DNA of 11,355 nt, from contig CAZHPF010000025.1 in assembly GCA_964534095.1 (NCBI GenBank), positions 1-11,355 on the forward strand, in the 5' to 3' direction. This document shows positions 1-7,785 of the stretch, piece by piece. The first letter of the stretch is position 1. The number at the start of each line of letters is the position of its first letter. The notes below the pieces were generated by a model. The model saw only the letters and a list, made by a program, of their open reading frames with translations. It was not told the origin of the DNA and made no database searches. This stretch comes from CALMSM01 sp964534095 (lineage in GTDB: Bacteria > Patescibacteriota > Saccharimonadia > Saccharimonadales > CALMSM01). Made by a program: the position numbers and the translations under genes.

Positions 1-691
1 CAGCAAGCTCGTCAGGCAGTGCACGGTAGTCGTTTTCGCTGATAAGGTTGAGTTTCTCTAGACCAATAATTTGAGCCTTAAGTTCCTCGAACTCCTCACT
101 AAGATCAGCCAGTTCTTTAGTCTGTTGTTCGGCAAGAGCCTTGACATTGGCATCTTCGGCCTTAGCGGTTTCCTCGAAGCGCAGGCGAATGGCCTCTTTG
201 GCCGCGTTGAATTCTGCTTCTTTATCGGCTAGTATCTGGTCGCGCTTTTCGCTATTAACCGATTTAATGATATAGCTTGCAAAGTATGCAATTCGTTCCA
301 AGCTTTTAACGGTCATGCCGAGCAATAAGCCTATAGCACTTGGCGTACCGCGAAGGAACCAGATATGTGCAACTGGTGCGGCCAGTGTAATATGACCCAT
401 GCGTTCGCGTCGTACGATGCTTCGGGTGACAATCTCACCTTTTTTATCGACGGCAGCTTCTCGGCTACGTACGCCTTTGTATTTGCTGTCATGCGGGTTG
501 ATGTCTTTGACTGGTCCAAAAATACGCTCACAAAACAACCCGTCACGTTCTGGTTTCTGGGTACGGTAATTAATCGTTTCCGGCTTAGTTACTTCTCCGT
601 ATGACCAGTCCAGGATATCCAGAGGACTGGCGACCGCTAATCGAACAGCGTCAAAATCAGCAATGTCTGTACCGTGGCTATACCGTTTCAT
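1..691 (-). CDS. rpoC: DNA-directed RNA polymerase subunit beta' (N-terminal 230 residues; 3' part lies outside the window)
   Basis: This is the N-terminus of RpoC, the largest subunit of RNA polymerase, which carries the catalytic magnesium site further on, outside this window. Visible family signatures are KPETINYRT (36-44), PERDGLFCERIFGP (47-60), VRRERMGHI (93-101) and AHIWFLRGTPS (108-118). The segment at residues 63-89 aligns without gaps to the N-terminal zinc ribbon of E. coli beta', but all four zinc cysteines are replaced (P66, D68, V81, K84). Residues about 146-215 are rich in Glu, Lys and Ala and look like a long coiled coil, comparable to the insertion found here in actinobacterial beta'. 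The ATG at 689-691 directly abuts the rpoB stop. A GGAGG at 697-701, inside rpoB, serves as its ribosome binding site with a 5-nt spacer, so the two genes are cotranscribed and probably translationally coupled. Confidence 0.97.
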   Translation of the reverse strand, partial: MKRYSHGTDIADFDAVRLAVASPLDILDWSYGEVTKPETINYRTQKPERDGLFCERIFGPVKDINPHDSKYKGVRSREAAVDKKGEIVTRSIVRRERMGHITLAAPVAHIWFLRGTPSAIGLLLGMTVKSLERIAYFASYIIKSVNSEKRDQILADKEAEFNAAKEAIRLRFEETAKAEDANVKALAEQQTKELADLSEEFEELKAQIIGLEKLNLISENDYRALPDELA

Positions 692-3600
692 TTACGCCTC
701 CTCCTCTTCATTGTTGTCTTCGTCGTCAGTAGCTGCCGCAACCACAGTAGTTGCCGGCATATCATCATCCAGTTCCATAACCACAAACTCTTCTGACATA
801 GCATCTTCCGTGACATCTATATCAGAGATGCTTGGTGTTGGTACTTCTACGACTGATTGGTTCTCGCTTTCTTCTTTGATTGTTTCAGCCAGAATGGTTT
901 CTGCATCGATAATCTTGTCGGAGGCAACCAGGTCAATCTTAAGTCCCAGCCCTTGCAGTTCTTTCACTAATACATTGAAACTTTCCGGCACCTTAGGTCC
1001 GACGATTTCCGTGCCTTTGATGATGGCTTCATAGGCTTTGCTACGGCCATACACGTCGTCTGATTTAATGGTCAGCATTTCTTGTAAGGTGTTGGCTGCG
1101 CCATATGCTTCAAGTGCCCAAACTTCCATTTCACCGAAGCGTTGGCCGCCGTTTTGTGCCTTACCACCCAGCGGCTGCTGTGTCACCATAGTGTACGGAC
1201 CGGTTGAACGCGCGTGGATCTTGTCAGCGATCATGTGATTAAGCTTGATCATATACATGCTTCCTACTGTGGTACGTTCTTGGAATGCTTCGCCAGTTCG
1301 CCCGTCGTAGAGTTGTTGTTTGCCATCTTCGGGCAAACCAGCTTGCTTAAGCAAATCCTGAATTTTATCTGGAGTAACTCCATTAAAGGCCGGGCTTGCA
1401 ACCTGCATACCGAGAGCACGAGCCGCCATACCAAGGTGAGTCTCAAACAATTGTCCGATGTTCATACGGCTTGGAACACCTAAAGGGTTCACAATAATGT
1501 CAACGGGTGTTCCGTCTGCAGTGAAGGGCATATCTTCAATTGGCAAAATACGCGCAATGACACCCTTGTTACCATGACGGCCTCCCAGTTTGTCTCCAAC
1601 GCTAATTTTGCGCATCTGCGCGACAAACACTTGGATTTGCATAATAACACCAGCCTTTAGCTCATGGCCGTTGGCTTTACTAAACACTTTAACGCCCACT
1701 ACTTTGCCGTGTTTGCCGTTACTCATACGCTGGGAAGTATCACGAACTTCTTTAGCTTTTTCGCCAAAGATAGCACGCAACAGACGTTCTTCGGAGCTCA
1801 ACTCTTGCTCGCCCTTCGGTGTGATTTTTCCCACGAGGATATCGCCAGGATGAACTTCAGCACCGATGCGAACAATGCCCTCTTCGTCAAGGTGACGAAG
1901 CGCGTCTTCCGACACATTTGGGATGTCACGAGTCACGATTTCTGGCCCTAACTTGGTTTCACGCACTTCCACCATATAATCAACGATATGTACGCTAGTC
2001 AGGCTATCGTCTTCAACCAGCCTGCGACTAATAATGATAGCGTCTTCGAAGTTATACCCACCCCACGGCATAAACGCAGTTACTAAATCTTTTCCAAGTG
2101 CCAACTCACCACCAGAGATTGACATGCCTTCTACTAGCGGATCACCCGCCTTCACTTTGTCGCCAGTTTGTACAACTACCCGTTGATTGATGCTGGTTCC
2201 TTCGTTGCTGCGTACAAAATGCTGAGGAGTGTAGGTAGTGGTGTGTTTCGCATATTTGACTTTCACTTCGTCTGCGGTTGCCGAGATAACTTCACCGGCT
2301 TGCTCGGCTACGGTCAACTGACCGGTGTTACGGGCTGCGGAACTTTCAAGGCCAGTGCCAACGATAGGAGCCTGCGGCTGTACCAATGGCACTGCCTGGC
2401 GCTGTTGGTTACTCCCCATAAGCGAGCGGTACACGTAGTTTTTCTCAATGAACGGGATTAGCCCGGCCGAAGAACCAATAATTTGCTTGCGGCTGGCGTC
2501 CATGTGAGTGACTTCGTTTACGTCAACCTCTGCGGAACTTAGGTTCTTGCGCGCGCTGACACGATCATTTTTAAACGCACCTTTAGCGTCAAGTTCTTCT
2601 CCGGCACTTGCAATAACCGAACCTTCTTCGTCCGAAGCGTCCAGGTAGACAATTTCGTCGGTGACCTTACCTTTTACCACTTTACGGTAAGGGGTTTCTA
2701 TAAACCCGTAGTCATTGATGCGCGCATAGCTTGCCAGGTTTAGCACTAAGCCGATATTGGCACCTTCAGGGGTTTCAACCGCACAAATACGACCATAGTG
2801 AGTAGCATGGGCGTCACGGACTTCAAATCCAGCGCGCTCTCGCGAAAGACCACCAGGACCCATGGAGCTCAAACGCCGTTTGTGGGCAAGTTCGCTGAGC
2901 GGATTGATTTGATCCATAAACTGGCTAAGTTGAGAGCTGGCGAAGAACTCTCGCACAGCTGCCACAATTGGACGAGCATTAATGAGCTGACCTGGTGTAA
3001 CAGTCTCTATTTCGCTCATACTCATACGGTCTTTGGTGTTTCGTTCCATACGCAGCAGTCCAATACGGAACTGACGTTGCACTAGCTCGCCGACTAATTT
3101 GACACGACGGTTAGCAAGGCTATCAATGTCGTCAGCAGGGTCTTGAGTGTTGTTAAGGCGGATCAGCTCAGCCACGATTGCAATAAGATCATCCAAACGC
3201 ATTACACGATTCTCGGCAGTGTTTGGGGCATCAAGGCTTAATCGCTTGTTGATCTTGTATCGGCCAACCCGACTAAAATCAAACCGTTTGTAGTTATAAA
3301 ACATGTTTTCGATAAGGCTGCGGGCGTTGTCGACAGTAGCCAGGTCTCCCGGGCGAAGCCGACGGTACACTTCAATCAATGCTTCGTTTGCACCGCGGGC
3401 AGGATCTTTGTCTAGAGTTGCCTCCAGGTAGCTGGCTTTGCCAATGTCAACTTTTTTAAATGCTTCACGCATTTGCTGGTCGCTCATACCAAGAGCACGT
3501 AACAAGGTAGTCACGGCTAGTTTACGCTTGCGATCAATCTTGACAAACAACGCGCCGCTGGCAGCAGTCTCAAACTCAAGCCAGGCGCCACGACCAGGAA

Positions 3601-4111
3601 TAACCTTGGCGCCATATAGGCTGCTTGTACCATGCTGTTCAGAGGTAAAGAACACACCAGCACTGCGAATTAGCTGGCTCACAACCACACGCTCAGCACC
3701 GTTGATAACAAACGTACCGCGGGTTGTCATCCACGGGTAGTCGCCTAAGTAAATCTCTTGCTCTTTGACCTCACCAGTTACCTTATTGGTAAGTTCCACT
3801 TTTGCCTTCAACGGAGCATCATAGCTCACATTGTTTTCGCGCGCTTCGGCTTCTGTTAGTTTTGGCTCTTCAAAATGGTAGTCCTTAAAGCGAAGGCTCA
3901 GTTTTGTGCCAGTATAATCGTCTATCGGACTAATTTCTGCCAGTAATTCGCCTAGGCCTTCTTCGACAAACCACTGAAATGATTTGTTTTGATGGTCAAT
4001 TAAGTTTGGTAAGTCAACGACTTCGGTGTCGTCCGTAAAATAGGTTCGGTTAGAGGAAGTTAATTTTTTTGACGGTTTTAATTTTGACGCGGCGACAGAT
4101 GCTTTGGCCAT
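692..4111 (-). CDS. rpoB: DNA-directed RNA polymerase subunit beta
   Basis: RpoB, 1139 residues, forms one pincer of core RNA polymerase with RpoC and holds the rifampicin pocket. Signatures seen: the rifampicin region 392-417 (SQLSQFMDQ then HKRRLSSM) leading into GPGGLSRERAGFEVRD; VETPEGANIG (445-454); GYNFEDAIIIS (685-695); GDKLGGRHGNKG (839-850), whose lysines 841 and 849 match the active-site K1065 and K1073 of E. coli; and GGQRFGEMEVWALEAYGAA (988-1006). The protein is about 200 residues shorter than E. coli RpoB, close to the actinobacterial size, and ends in a strongly acidic tail of about 70 residues. In the rifampicin region D516, H526 and S531 (E. coli numbering) are kept, but N518 is Ile and L533 is Met. 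The start has AAGGAG at 4124-4129, 12 nt upstream, a rather long spacing. The upstream neighbour is a glycosyltransferase rather than rplJ-rplL. Confidence 0.98.
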   Translation of the reverse strand: MAKASVAASKLKPSKKLTSSNRTYFTDDTEVVDLPNLIDHQNKSFQWFVEEGLGELLAEISPIDDYTGTKLSLRFKDYHFEEPKLTEAEARENNVSYDAPLKAKVELTNKVTGEVKEQEIYLGDYPWMTTRGTFVINGAERVVVSQLIRSAGVFFTSEQHGTSSLYGAKVIPGRGAWLEFETAASGALFVKIDRKRKLAVTTLLRALGMSDQQMREAFKKVDIGKASYLEATLDKDPARGANEALIEVYRRLRPGDLATVDNARSLIENMFYNYKRFDFSRVGRYKINKRLSLDAPNTAENRVMRLDDLIAIVAELIRLNNTQDPADDIDSLANRRVKLVGELVQRQFRIGLLRMERNTKDRMSMSEIETVTPGQLINARPIVAAVREFFASSQLSQFMDQINPLSELAHKRRLSSMGPGGLSRERAGFEVRDAHATHYGRICAVETPEGANIGLVLNLASYARINDYGFIETPYRKVVKGKVTDEIVYLDASDEEGSVIASAGEELDAKGAFKNDRVSARKNLSSAEVDVNEVTHMDASRKQIIGSSAGLIPFIEKNYVYRSLMGSNQQRQAVPLVQPQAPIVGTGLESSAARNTGQLTVAEQAGEVISATADEVKVKYAKHTTTYTPQHFVRSNEGTSINQRVVVQTGDKVKAGDPLVEGMSISGGELALGKDLVTAFMPWGGYNFEDAIIISRRLVEDDSLTSVHIVDYMVEVRETKLGPEIVTRDIPNVSEDALRHLDEEGIVRIGAEVHPGDILVGKITPKGEQELSSEERLLRAIFGEKAKEVRDTSQRMSNGKHGKVVGVKVFSKANGHELKAGVIMQIQVFVAQMRKISVGDKLGGRHGNKGVIARILPIEDMPFTADGTPVDIIVNPLGVPSRMNIGQLFETHLGMAARALGMQVASPAFNGVTPDKIQDLLKQAGLPEDGKQQLYDGRTGEAFQERTTVGSMYMIKLNHMIADKIHARSTGPYTMVTQQPLGGKAQNGGQRFGEMEVWALEAYGAANTLQEMLTIKSDDVYGRSKAYEAIIKGTEIVGPKVPESFNVLVKELQGLGLKIDLVASDKIIDAETILAETIKEESENQSVVEVPTPSISDIDVTEDAMSEEFVVMELDDDMPATTVVAAATDDEDNNEEEEA
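697..701 (-). promoter_or_regulatory. Ribosome binding site of rpoC inside the end of rpoB
   Basis: GGAGG lies five bases before the rpoC ATG. It sits in the repeated GAG codons that encode the Glu-rich end of RpoB, so the acidic tail codons double as the Shine-Dalgarno site. The junction reads TAAATG with no spacer, which fits translational coupling of beta and beta'. Confidence 0.75.
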
Positions 4112-4262
4112 AAGCGAGCAGTACTCCTTGTTAGGTTAGTGTATTTTTTACATTTTGTTGATTCGCGCGAAGATCCCTAGCCAATGTTTTTGGTGCTCAT
4201 ATCCGGAATTAACAGATAAGCACTATCAGCGTACACTACTTCTTGATTCTAATACTACAGGC
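4112..4262. other. Spacer between glycosyltransferase and rpoB, no firm signal
   Basis: These 151 bp hold the rpoB ribosome binding site (AAGGAG at 4124-4129) and AT-rich runs, but on the minus strand I found no -35/-10 pair with acceptable spacing and no intrinsic terminator. rpoB is therefore either read through from the promoter at 5294-5322 or has a weak promoter that I cannot recognise by eye. Confidence 0.5.
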
Positions 4263-5246
4263 CTAGTGTGCCATTGTCAACTGTCTGGAGGTACGAACTG
4301 GGGCTAGCCGTTTAGTTGTCAGTTGCGGCCTCCACAAGTCTCGGCGCGGCAAACGCGGCGTGCTGGTTATTTGACGGTCGGCTTGGCGCAGCATCTGTTC
4401 ATAACGTTGTATCCACTTCGGAAAATCCAGTCCCAGTTCAGTTGCCCGCTGCTCCCATCGCTCCAACAAATTGGTTCCGTCCGTGGCTCGCCAATGTTCT
4501 GCAAGCGCATCAAAGTAGCCAGCCAAGTCCGGGTATTCCTTACTGATAAGCGACTGAGCCATGCGATACCTACTCATTTGATCCTGCAGGTCTCGTAGTG
4601 TCATTGGCGGCACATAGGTCGCCGCTACTTCATCGTTCACACAAATCGCACCCAGCCCAAAGCGTGTGCCCATATATGCTGAGAGCCATGTGTCATCTGG
4701 CGATGCGCCTTGTCCAAAGCCATCCGGCAAATCTTTACGAAAGAAACCCTCGAAGCATCCTCGAACGCTCTTATGTGGACGAGTGACTTGCCGTTTTGCA
4801 AAACCAAGCAAATCCATAGAAGGCGCCGGCCTCCGATCAACCCATGATTCCAGCATTACCGGAGCAATCTGCCCGCCAACTAACCGCATTCCTTCCCTGT
4901 TAATATCATCATGTGCTCTTTGGATGGCACCAGGCGTTAAAGCCACATCGCCGTCTACACATAATACAACCTCGCCCTGTGCGACCATAAGGCCAGTATT
5001 TAGAGCAGTCTTTTTGCCACGCTTTCTTACGCTTAATGATGTTGATGGAATATCGGGGTATTCGGCCAAAGTAGCCTCAGCTGCTGATCTTGTTGCGTCT
5101 GTGCACGCACTAGCTACTACGATTACTTCCGGGCGCTCTACTCCGGAACTACTGACAAGCTGCTCCAGGACAGTGTCTAAACAATTACCAATCAGGGTTT
5201 CTTCATTATGCGCCGGCACAATTACGCTGAGTTCTGGTGGTTTCAT
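4263..5246 (-). CDS. Family 2 glycosyltransferase (GT-A fold)
   Basis: A 327-residue glycosyltransferase of the GT2 type, which transfers a sugar from a nucleotide sugar using an inverting GT-A fold. Seen: an N-terminal nucleotide-binding strand, SVIVPAHNEE (7-16); the ASACTDAT variant (45-52) of the usual DDGSTD motif; GKKTALNTG (77-85); a metal-binding DGD at 98-100; SPDDTW as a likely catalytic-base region; and QMSRYR, resembling the QxxRW motif. The C-terminal part is polar and basic and no membrane helix is evident, so it is probably cytosolic or peripheral and acts in cell-envelope glycan or glycolipid synthesis. The substrate cannot be told. It has its own strong promoter 48 nt upstream but no clear Shine-Dalgarno before the ATG. 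It occupies the place upstream of rpoB where ribosomal protein genes usually lie. Confidence 0.88.
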   Translation of the reverse strand: MKPPELSVIVPAHNEETLIGNCLDTVLEQLVSSSGVERPEVIVVASACTDATRSAAEATLAEYPDIPSTSLSVRKRGKKTALNTGLMVAQGEVVLCVDGDVALTPGAIQRAHDDINREGMRLVGGQIAPVMLESWVDRRPAPSMDLLGFAKRQVTRPHKSVRGCFEGFFRKDLPDGFGQGASPDDTWLSAYMGTRFGLGAICVNDEVAATYVPPMTLRDLQDQMSRYRMAQSLISKEYPDLAGYFDALAEHWRATDGTNLLERWEQRATELGLDFPKWIQRYEQMLRQADRQITSTPRLPRRDLWRPQLTTKRLAPVRTSRQLTMAH

Positions 5247-5293
5247 ATCGATTCTTGACTTATATAGAAGTAAAATATAGAAAGTTGCAGCAA

Positions 5294-5322
5294 ATTATAT
5301 CATGGGTGGGTACTTTGCACAA
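5294..5322 (-). promoter_or_regulatory. Extended -10 promoter of the glycosyltransferase (and perhaps rpoBC)
   Basis: Minus strand: TTGTGC (5317-5322), a 17-bp spacer, then TATAAT (5294-5299) preceded by TGA at 5300-5302, giving a TGnTATAAT extended -10 box. Transcription would start near 5287, leaving a leader of about 40 nt before the ATG at 5246. No terminator lies between this promoter and rpoB, so it may also feed rpoB-rpoC. Confidence 0.72.
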
Positions 5323-5370
5323 GCGAACATCAACATGTGTGTGCTGGTGGTAGTCTTAGCCGTAACGTTT

Positions 5371-5964
5371 CTATGCTTTTGGCGGAGCAGTGATCACCTT
5401 GTCGACTAAACCGTAAGCTTTGGCTTCGCTGGCGGTCATCCAGTAGTCGCGTTCCATGTCTACGTGAATACGGGCAGGCTTTTGACCAGTGTTGCTGACC
5501 ATGATTTCTTCGAGTAGCTTCTTGACACGCAAGGATTCTTTGAGGTCGATTTCCTGATCGGTGACCTTACCACGGGTGCCTGAGCTGGGTTGGTGAATCA
5601 TAACAGTAGAATGAGGCAACAGGAAACGCTTGCCTTTTGCGCCGCTGCTCAGGAGAAACGCAGCAGCAGAGGCTTGTACCCCAATACCGACGGTCTGGAT
5701 ATCATTTTGCACATACTGCATGGTGTCATAGACGGCCATAGCATCGTAGACACTACCACCAGGGCTGTTGATATAGAGGAATATGTCTTTTTTAGGGTCT
5801 TCAGACTGCAGAAAAAGCAGCTGCGCCACAATCAGATTTGCGGTGTGCTCGTTCACAGCGTCGCCCAGAAAAATAATCCGGTCTTTGAGTAAGCGGGAAT
5901 AGATGTCATAAGCGCGCTCATAGCGGCCTTCGCTTTCAATAACAGTAGGGATTAGTGTACTCAT
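5371..5964 (-). CDS. clpP: ATP-dependent Clp protease proteolytic subunit ClpP
   Basis: ClpP, 197 residues, a cytosolic serine peptidase that forms a double heptameric chamber and degrades proteins fed by ClpX, ClpC or ClpA. The catalytic triad is S99 (in QASAAAF), H124 (in MIHQP) and D173 (in MERDYW). INSPGGSV (65-72) and GAKGKRF (108-114) are family signatures, and the length is normal with no obvious long propeptide. The nucleophile surround QASAAAF departs from the common AASMGAF, but the serine and its spacing are kept. The start is supported by AAGGAG at 5970-5975, five bases upstream of the ATG. The gene has its own promoter overlapping a perfect CIRCE operator, so it should be repressed by HrcA and induced by heat or misfolded protein. 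tig lies two genes upstream, echoing the common tig-clpP neighbourhood; no clpX is in the window. Confidence 0.97.
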   Translation of the reverse strand: MSTLIPTVIESEGRYERAYDIYSRLLKDRIIFLGDAVNEHTANLIVAQLLFLQSEDPKKDIFLYINSPGGSVYDAMAVYDTMQYVQNDIQTVGIGVQASAAAFLLSSGAKGKRFLLPHSTVMIHQPSSGTRGKVTDQEIDLKESLRVKKLLEEIMVSNTGQKPARIHVDMERDYWMTASEAKAYGLVDKVITAPPKA

Positions 5965-5985
5965 GGGATCTCCTTTTACCGTTGT

Positions 5986-6015
5986 ATCATAGCGTGATTA
6001 GCACTCACGTGTCAA
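5986..6015 (-). promoter_or_regulatory. Sigma-A type promoter of clpP
   Basis: Minus strand: a perfect TTGACA -35 box (6010-6015), an 18-bp spacer and TATGAT as -10 (5986-5991). The expected start is near 5979, giving a leader of about 15 nt that just includes the AAGGAG at 5970-5975. The -35 box lies in the central spacer of the CIRCE palindrome, so a bound HrcA dimer would directly block polymerase. Confidence 0.85.
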
Positions 6016-6024
6016 GAGTGCTAA
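5998..6024 (-). promoter_or_regulatory. CIRCE operator (HrcA binding site)
   Basis: The sequence is TTAGCACTC-N9-GAGTGCTAA, a letter-perfect match to the CIRCE consensus with the exact 9-bp spacing. CIRCE is known as the binding site of the heat-shock repressor HrcA, usually ahead of groES-groEL or hrcA-dnaK. Here it precedes clpP and overlaps its promoter. The whole element also lies inside the reading frame of the upstream acetyltransferase and supplies its stop codon. Confidence 0.95.
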
Positions 6025-6483
6025 TTTTCCTTGCTGCGTGCGCTGTCGTAAGTGCCTACTTATCTCTTCGACCGATGCCGTCCATACGCTCGATGGGTTT
6101 GTCGCATCCCGTGGGTTAAGTCCTAAACGGGTATAAAACGATTCGCTTGCGACTGTGGGCGTTAAGGTAAGGCCGCTACAATCGCTAAACATGTCTGCTT
6201 CAAGTATTTTCGCGAGTAAAGCAGCGCCTACTCCTTTTCCTTCGCTATCGCCTCGTACCATTAACCGTTCAACCTTTACGTAGCCTTCCACCAGCGAAGC
6301 CGCTGCTGCACCACAAACCCGCCGGTCTTGAGTTAAAGCAAATCCGACGTAATCACTATCCTCACACCACGGCATATACAGTCGTTGCTGCGACAACCAT
6401 TCCGCTTCTTCTTCGAGTAAGCACCAATCCGGCGAAGGAGGTGTTCCCGCCATCACATCAACATAGGTAAACTCAGCGGTCAT
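5998..6483 (-). CDS. GNAT-family N-acetyltransferase
   Basis: A 161-residue protein of the GNAT fold, which moves an acetyl group from acetyl-CoA to an amine on an unknown substrate. Motif A is visible at about 72-95 (VERLMVRGD then EGKGVGAALL), where the glycine loop EGKGVG (81-86) binds the CoA pyrophosphate; the first position is Glu rather than the usual Gln or Arg. SESFYTRLGL (113-122) is the typical motif B near the CoA exit. It starts 7 nt after the tig stop and has no strong ribosome binding site, so it probably depends on coupling with tig. Its last eight codons and stop coincide with the CIRCE operator of clpP, which may explain the odd C-terminus (ALLTREC). The substrate is not predictable. 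Confidence 0.85.
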   Translation of the reverse strand: MTAEFTYVDVMAGTPPSPDWCLLEEEAEWLSQQRLYMPWCEDSDYVGFALTQDRRVCGAAAASLVEGYVKVERLMVRGDSEGKGVGAALLAKILEADMFSDCSGLTLTPTVASESFYTRLGLNPRDATNPSSVWTASVEEISRHLRQRTQQGKLALLTREC

Positions 6484-6490
6484 GATCTGT

Positions 6491-7777
6491 TTATTTACTT
6501 TTAGTGGTGTAGCTAACCAGCTTAGCGACTGTTTTTTCTGTCAGGATACGAGAAGCAATATCTTGTCGTGCCTCTGGTTTATCAAGCTCTGTTTGCATCT
6601 GAGCATCTTTGTACTGGGCTTTGTACTGACCCAACCGTGCTTCCAGCTCTTCGTTTGTTACATCTAAGCCTTCAGCGTCCGCGATTTCGGCCAACACCAA
6701 GCTGGCTTTGACTCGTTCCTCGGCTTCCGGTCGTTTTTGATCACGATGTTCAGCCTCACTTACACCCTCCTCTTTAAGATGTTCTTCCCATGTTTGACCC
6801 CGATACACTAGGTTTTGGCGTTCAGATTGCTCCATGCGCTCAATTTGTTCGTCCACCAATGGAAGAGGGATATCAACGCTGGCCTTTTGGCTAATAGCGC
6901 GTACTATGTCTGATTCGTACTCGCGATCAGCTTGCTGCTGTCGTTCGAGCGTCACTTGTTTTTTAATGTCGGCCTTGAGTTCAGCAACTGTTTTAAACGG
7001 TCCGACTTTAGTGGCAAATTCGTCGTCAAGCTTTGGCCGGATGGACTCTTGTATTTTGGTTACCGTTACAGTAAAGGTAACTTTTTTATTGGCAAGCGCC
7101 GCCACACCATAGTCTTTAGGAAACGTTAGAGTAAACGTCTTTTCAGAAGTAGGCTTCATGCCCACTACATTGTCTTCAAACCCGGGGATAAAGGCATTAC
7201 TCCCAAGATCAAGAGGATAATCATTACCGTCTGCGCCATTTATCGGCTTTCCTGCTGTGTCCACTCCCTTAAAATCAATGTATGCACGATCGCCTGTTTT
7301 GGCAGCGCGGTCTACATCTTTATACGTAGCAAGTTGCTTTTGTAATGATTCGAGGACTTCGGTTACGTCTGCGGGTGTCAGCTTTACTGTTGGGCGGGTA
7401 AGTTTAATTTTTTTGTAATCAGGAAGGGTGACCTTACCGATCACGGGCACGGTAGCCTTAAACTCTAGCGTGCTAAATGGCACAAACTTGCTTAATTCAA
7501 TTTTTGGCCGGTCGACAGGGCGGAGCTTCTCGGCGCGGACAGCCTGCGGATAGAGCTCTTCTAAGGCATGTTCCAAAACTTCAGCGTTCAATGCATTTGG
7601 CTCGATGTTCTTTTCCAGGACGGCGTGCGGTATCTTACCAGCTCGAAAACCGGGCACTTTCACCCGATCCTGGAAATGATCGAGGGTACTGTTTTTAATA
7701 GTCTGAAGCTCCGCTTCGGTGGCGAGAATCGTCAACACAGCTTCCGTAGGTGATGGATAGGTTACTTTTGTCTGCAT
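6491..7777 (-). CDS. tig: Trigger factor (ribosome-associated chaperone and peptidyl-prolyl isomerase)
   Basis: Trigger factor, 428 residues, binds at the ribosome exit tunnel and shields nascent chains. The ribosome-binding domain (about 1-112) carries the signature GFRAGKIP (43-50). An FKBP-type isomerase domain follows at about 160-245 (GDRAYIDFKG, then IPGFEDNVVGM), and the rest forms the helical SurA-like chaperone arms. The length is normal. I place the start at the ATG at 7775-7777, because the product then begins as the family does (MQTKVTYPSPTE). The frame is open upstream to 7879, but that would add an unrelated Cys- and Arg-containing stretch overlapping the previous gene by 88 nt. 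There is no Shine-Dalgarno; a possible -10 box (TACAGT) lies 8 nt before the ATG, so a nearly leaderless message is possible. Otherwise it is read from the upstream operon, 14 nt after the previous stop codon. Confidence 0.96.
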   Translation of the reverse strand: MQTKVTYPSPTEAVLTILATEAELQTIKNSTLDHFQDRVKVPGFRAGKIPHAVLEKNIEPNALNAEVLEHALEELYPQAVRAEKLRPVDRPKIELSKFVPFSTLEFKATVPVIGKVTLPDYKKIKLTRPTVKLTPADVTEVLESLQKQLATYKDVDRAAKTGDRAYIDFKGVDTAGKPINGADGNDYPLDLGSNAFIPGFEDNVVGMKPTSEKTFTLTFPKDYGVAALANKKVTFTVTVTKIQESIRPKLDDEFATKVGPFKTVAELKADIKKQVTLERQQQADREYESDIVRAISQKASVDIPLPLVDEQIERMEQSERQNLVYRGQTWEEHLKEEGVSEAEHRDQKRPEAEERVKASLVLAEIADAEGLDVTNEELEARLGQYKAQYKDAQMQTELDKPEARQDIASRILTEKTVAKLVSYTTKSK

Positions 7778-7785
7778 AAATGTGT

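Noticed and set aside
663..1034. A 123-codon plus-strand frame opposite the end of rpoB
   Set aside because: Its Ser-rich product is what the antisense of the Glu/Asp-rich RpoB tail gives; it has no independent coding evidence.
4112..4262. A promoter for rpoB such as TTGGCT with TAAAAA
   Set aside because: The spacing is 28 bp, and other pairs match the consensus too weakly to support.
4666..5280. A 204-codon open frame on the plus strand
   Set aside because: It is antisense to a glycosyltransferase with clear motifs, its product is Ser/Pro/Arg-rich with no recognisable domain, and it lacks a convincing ribosome binding site.
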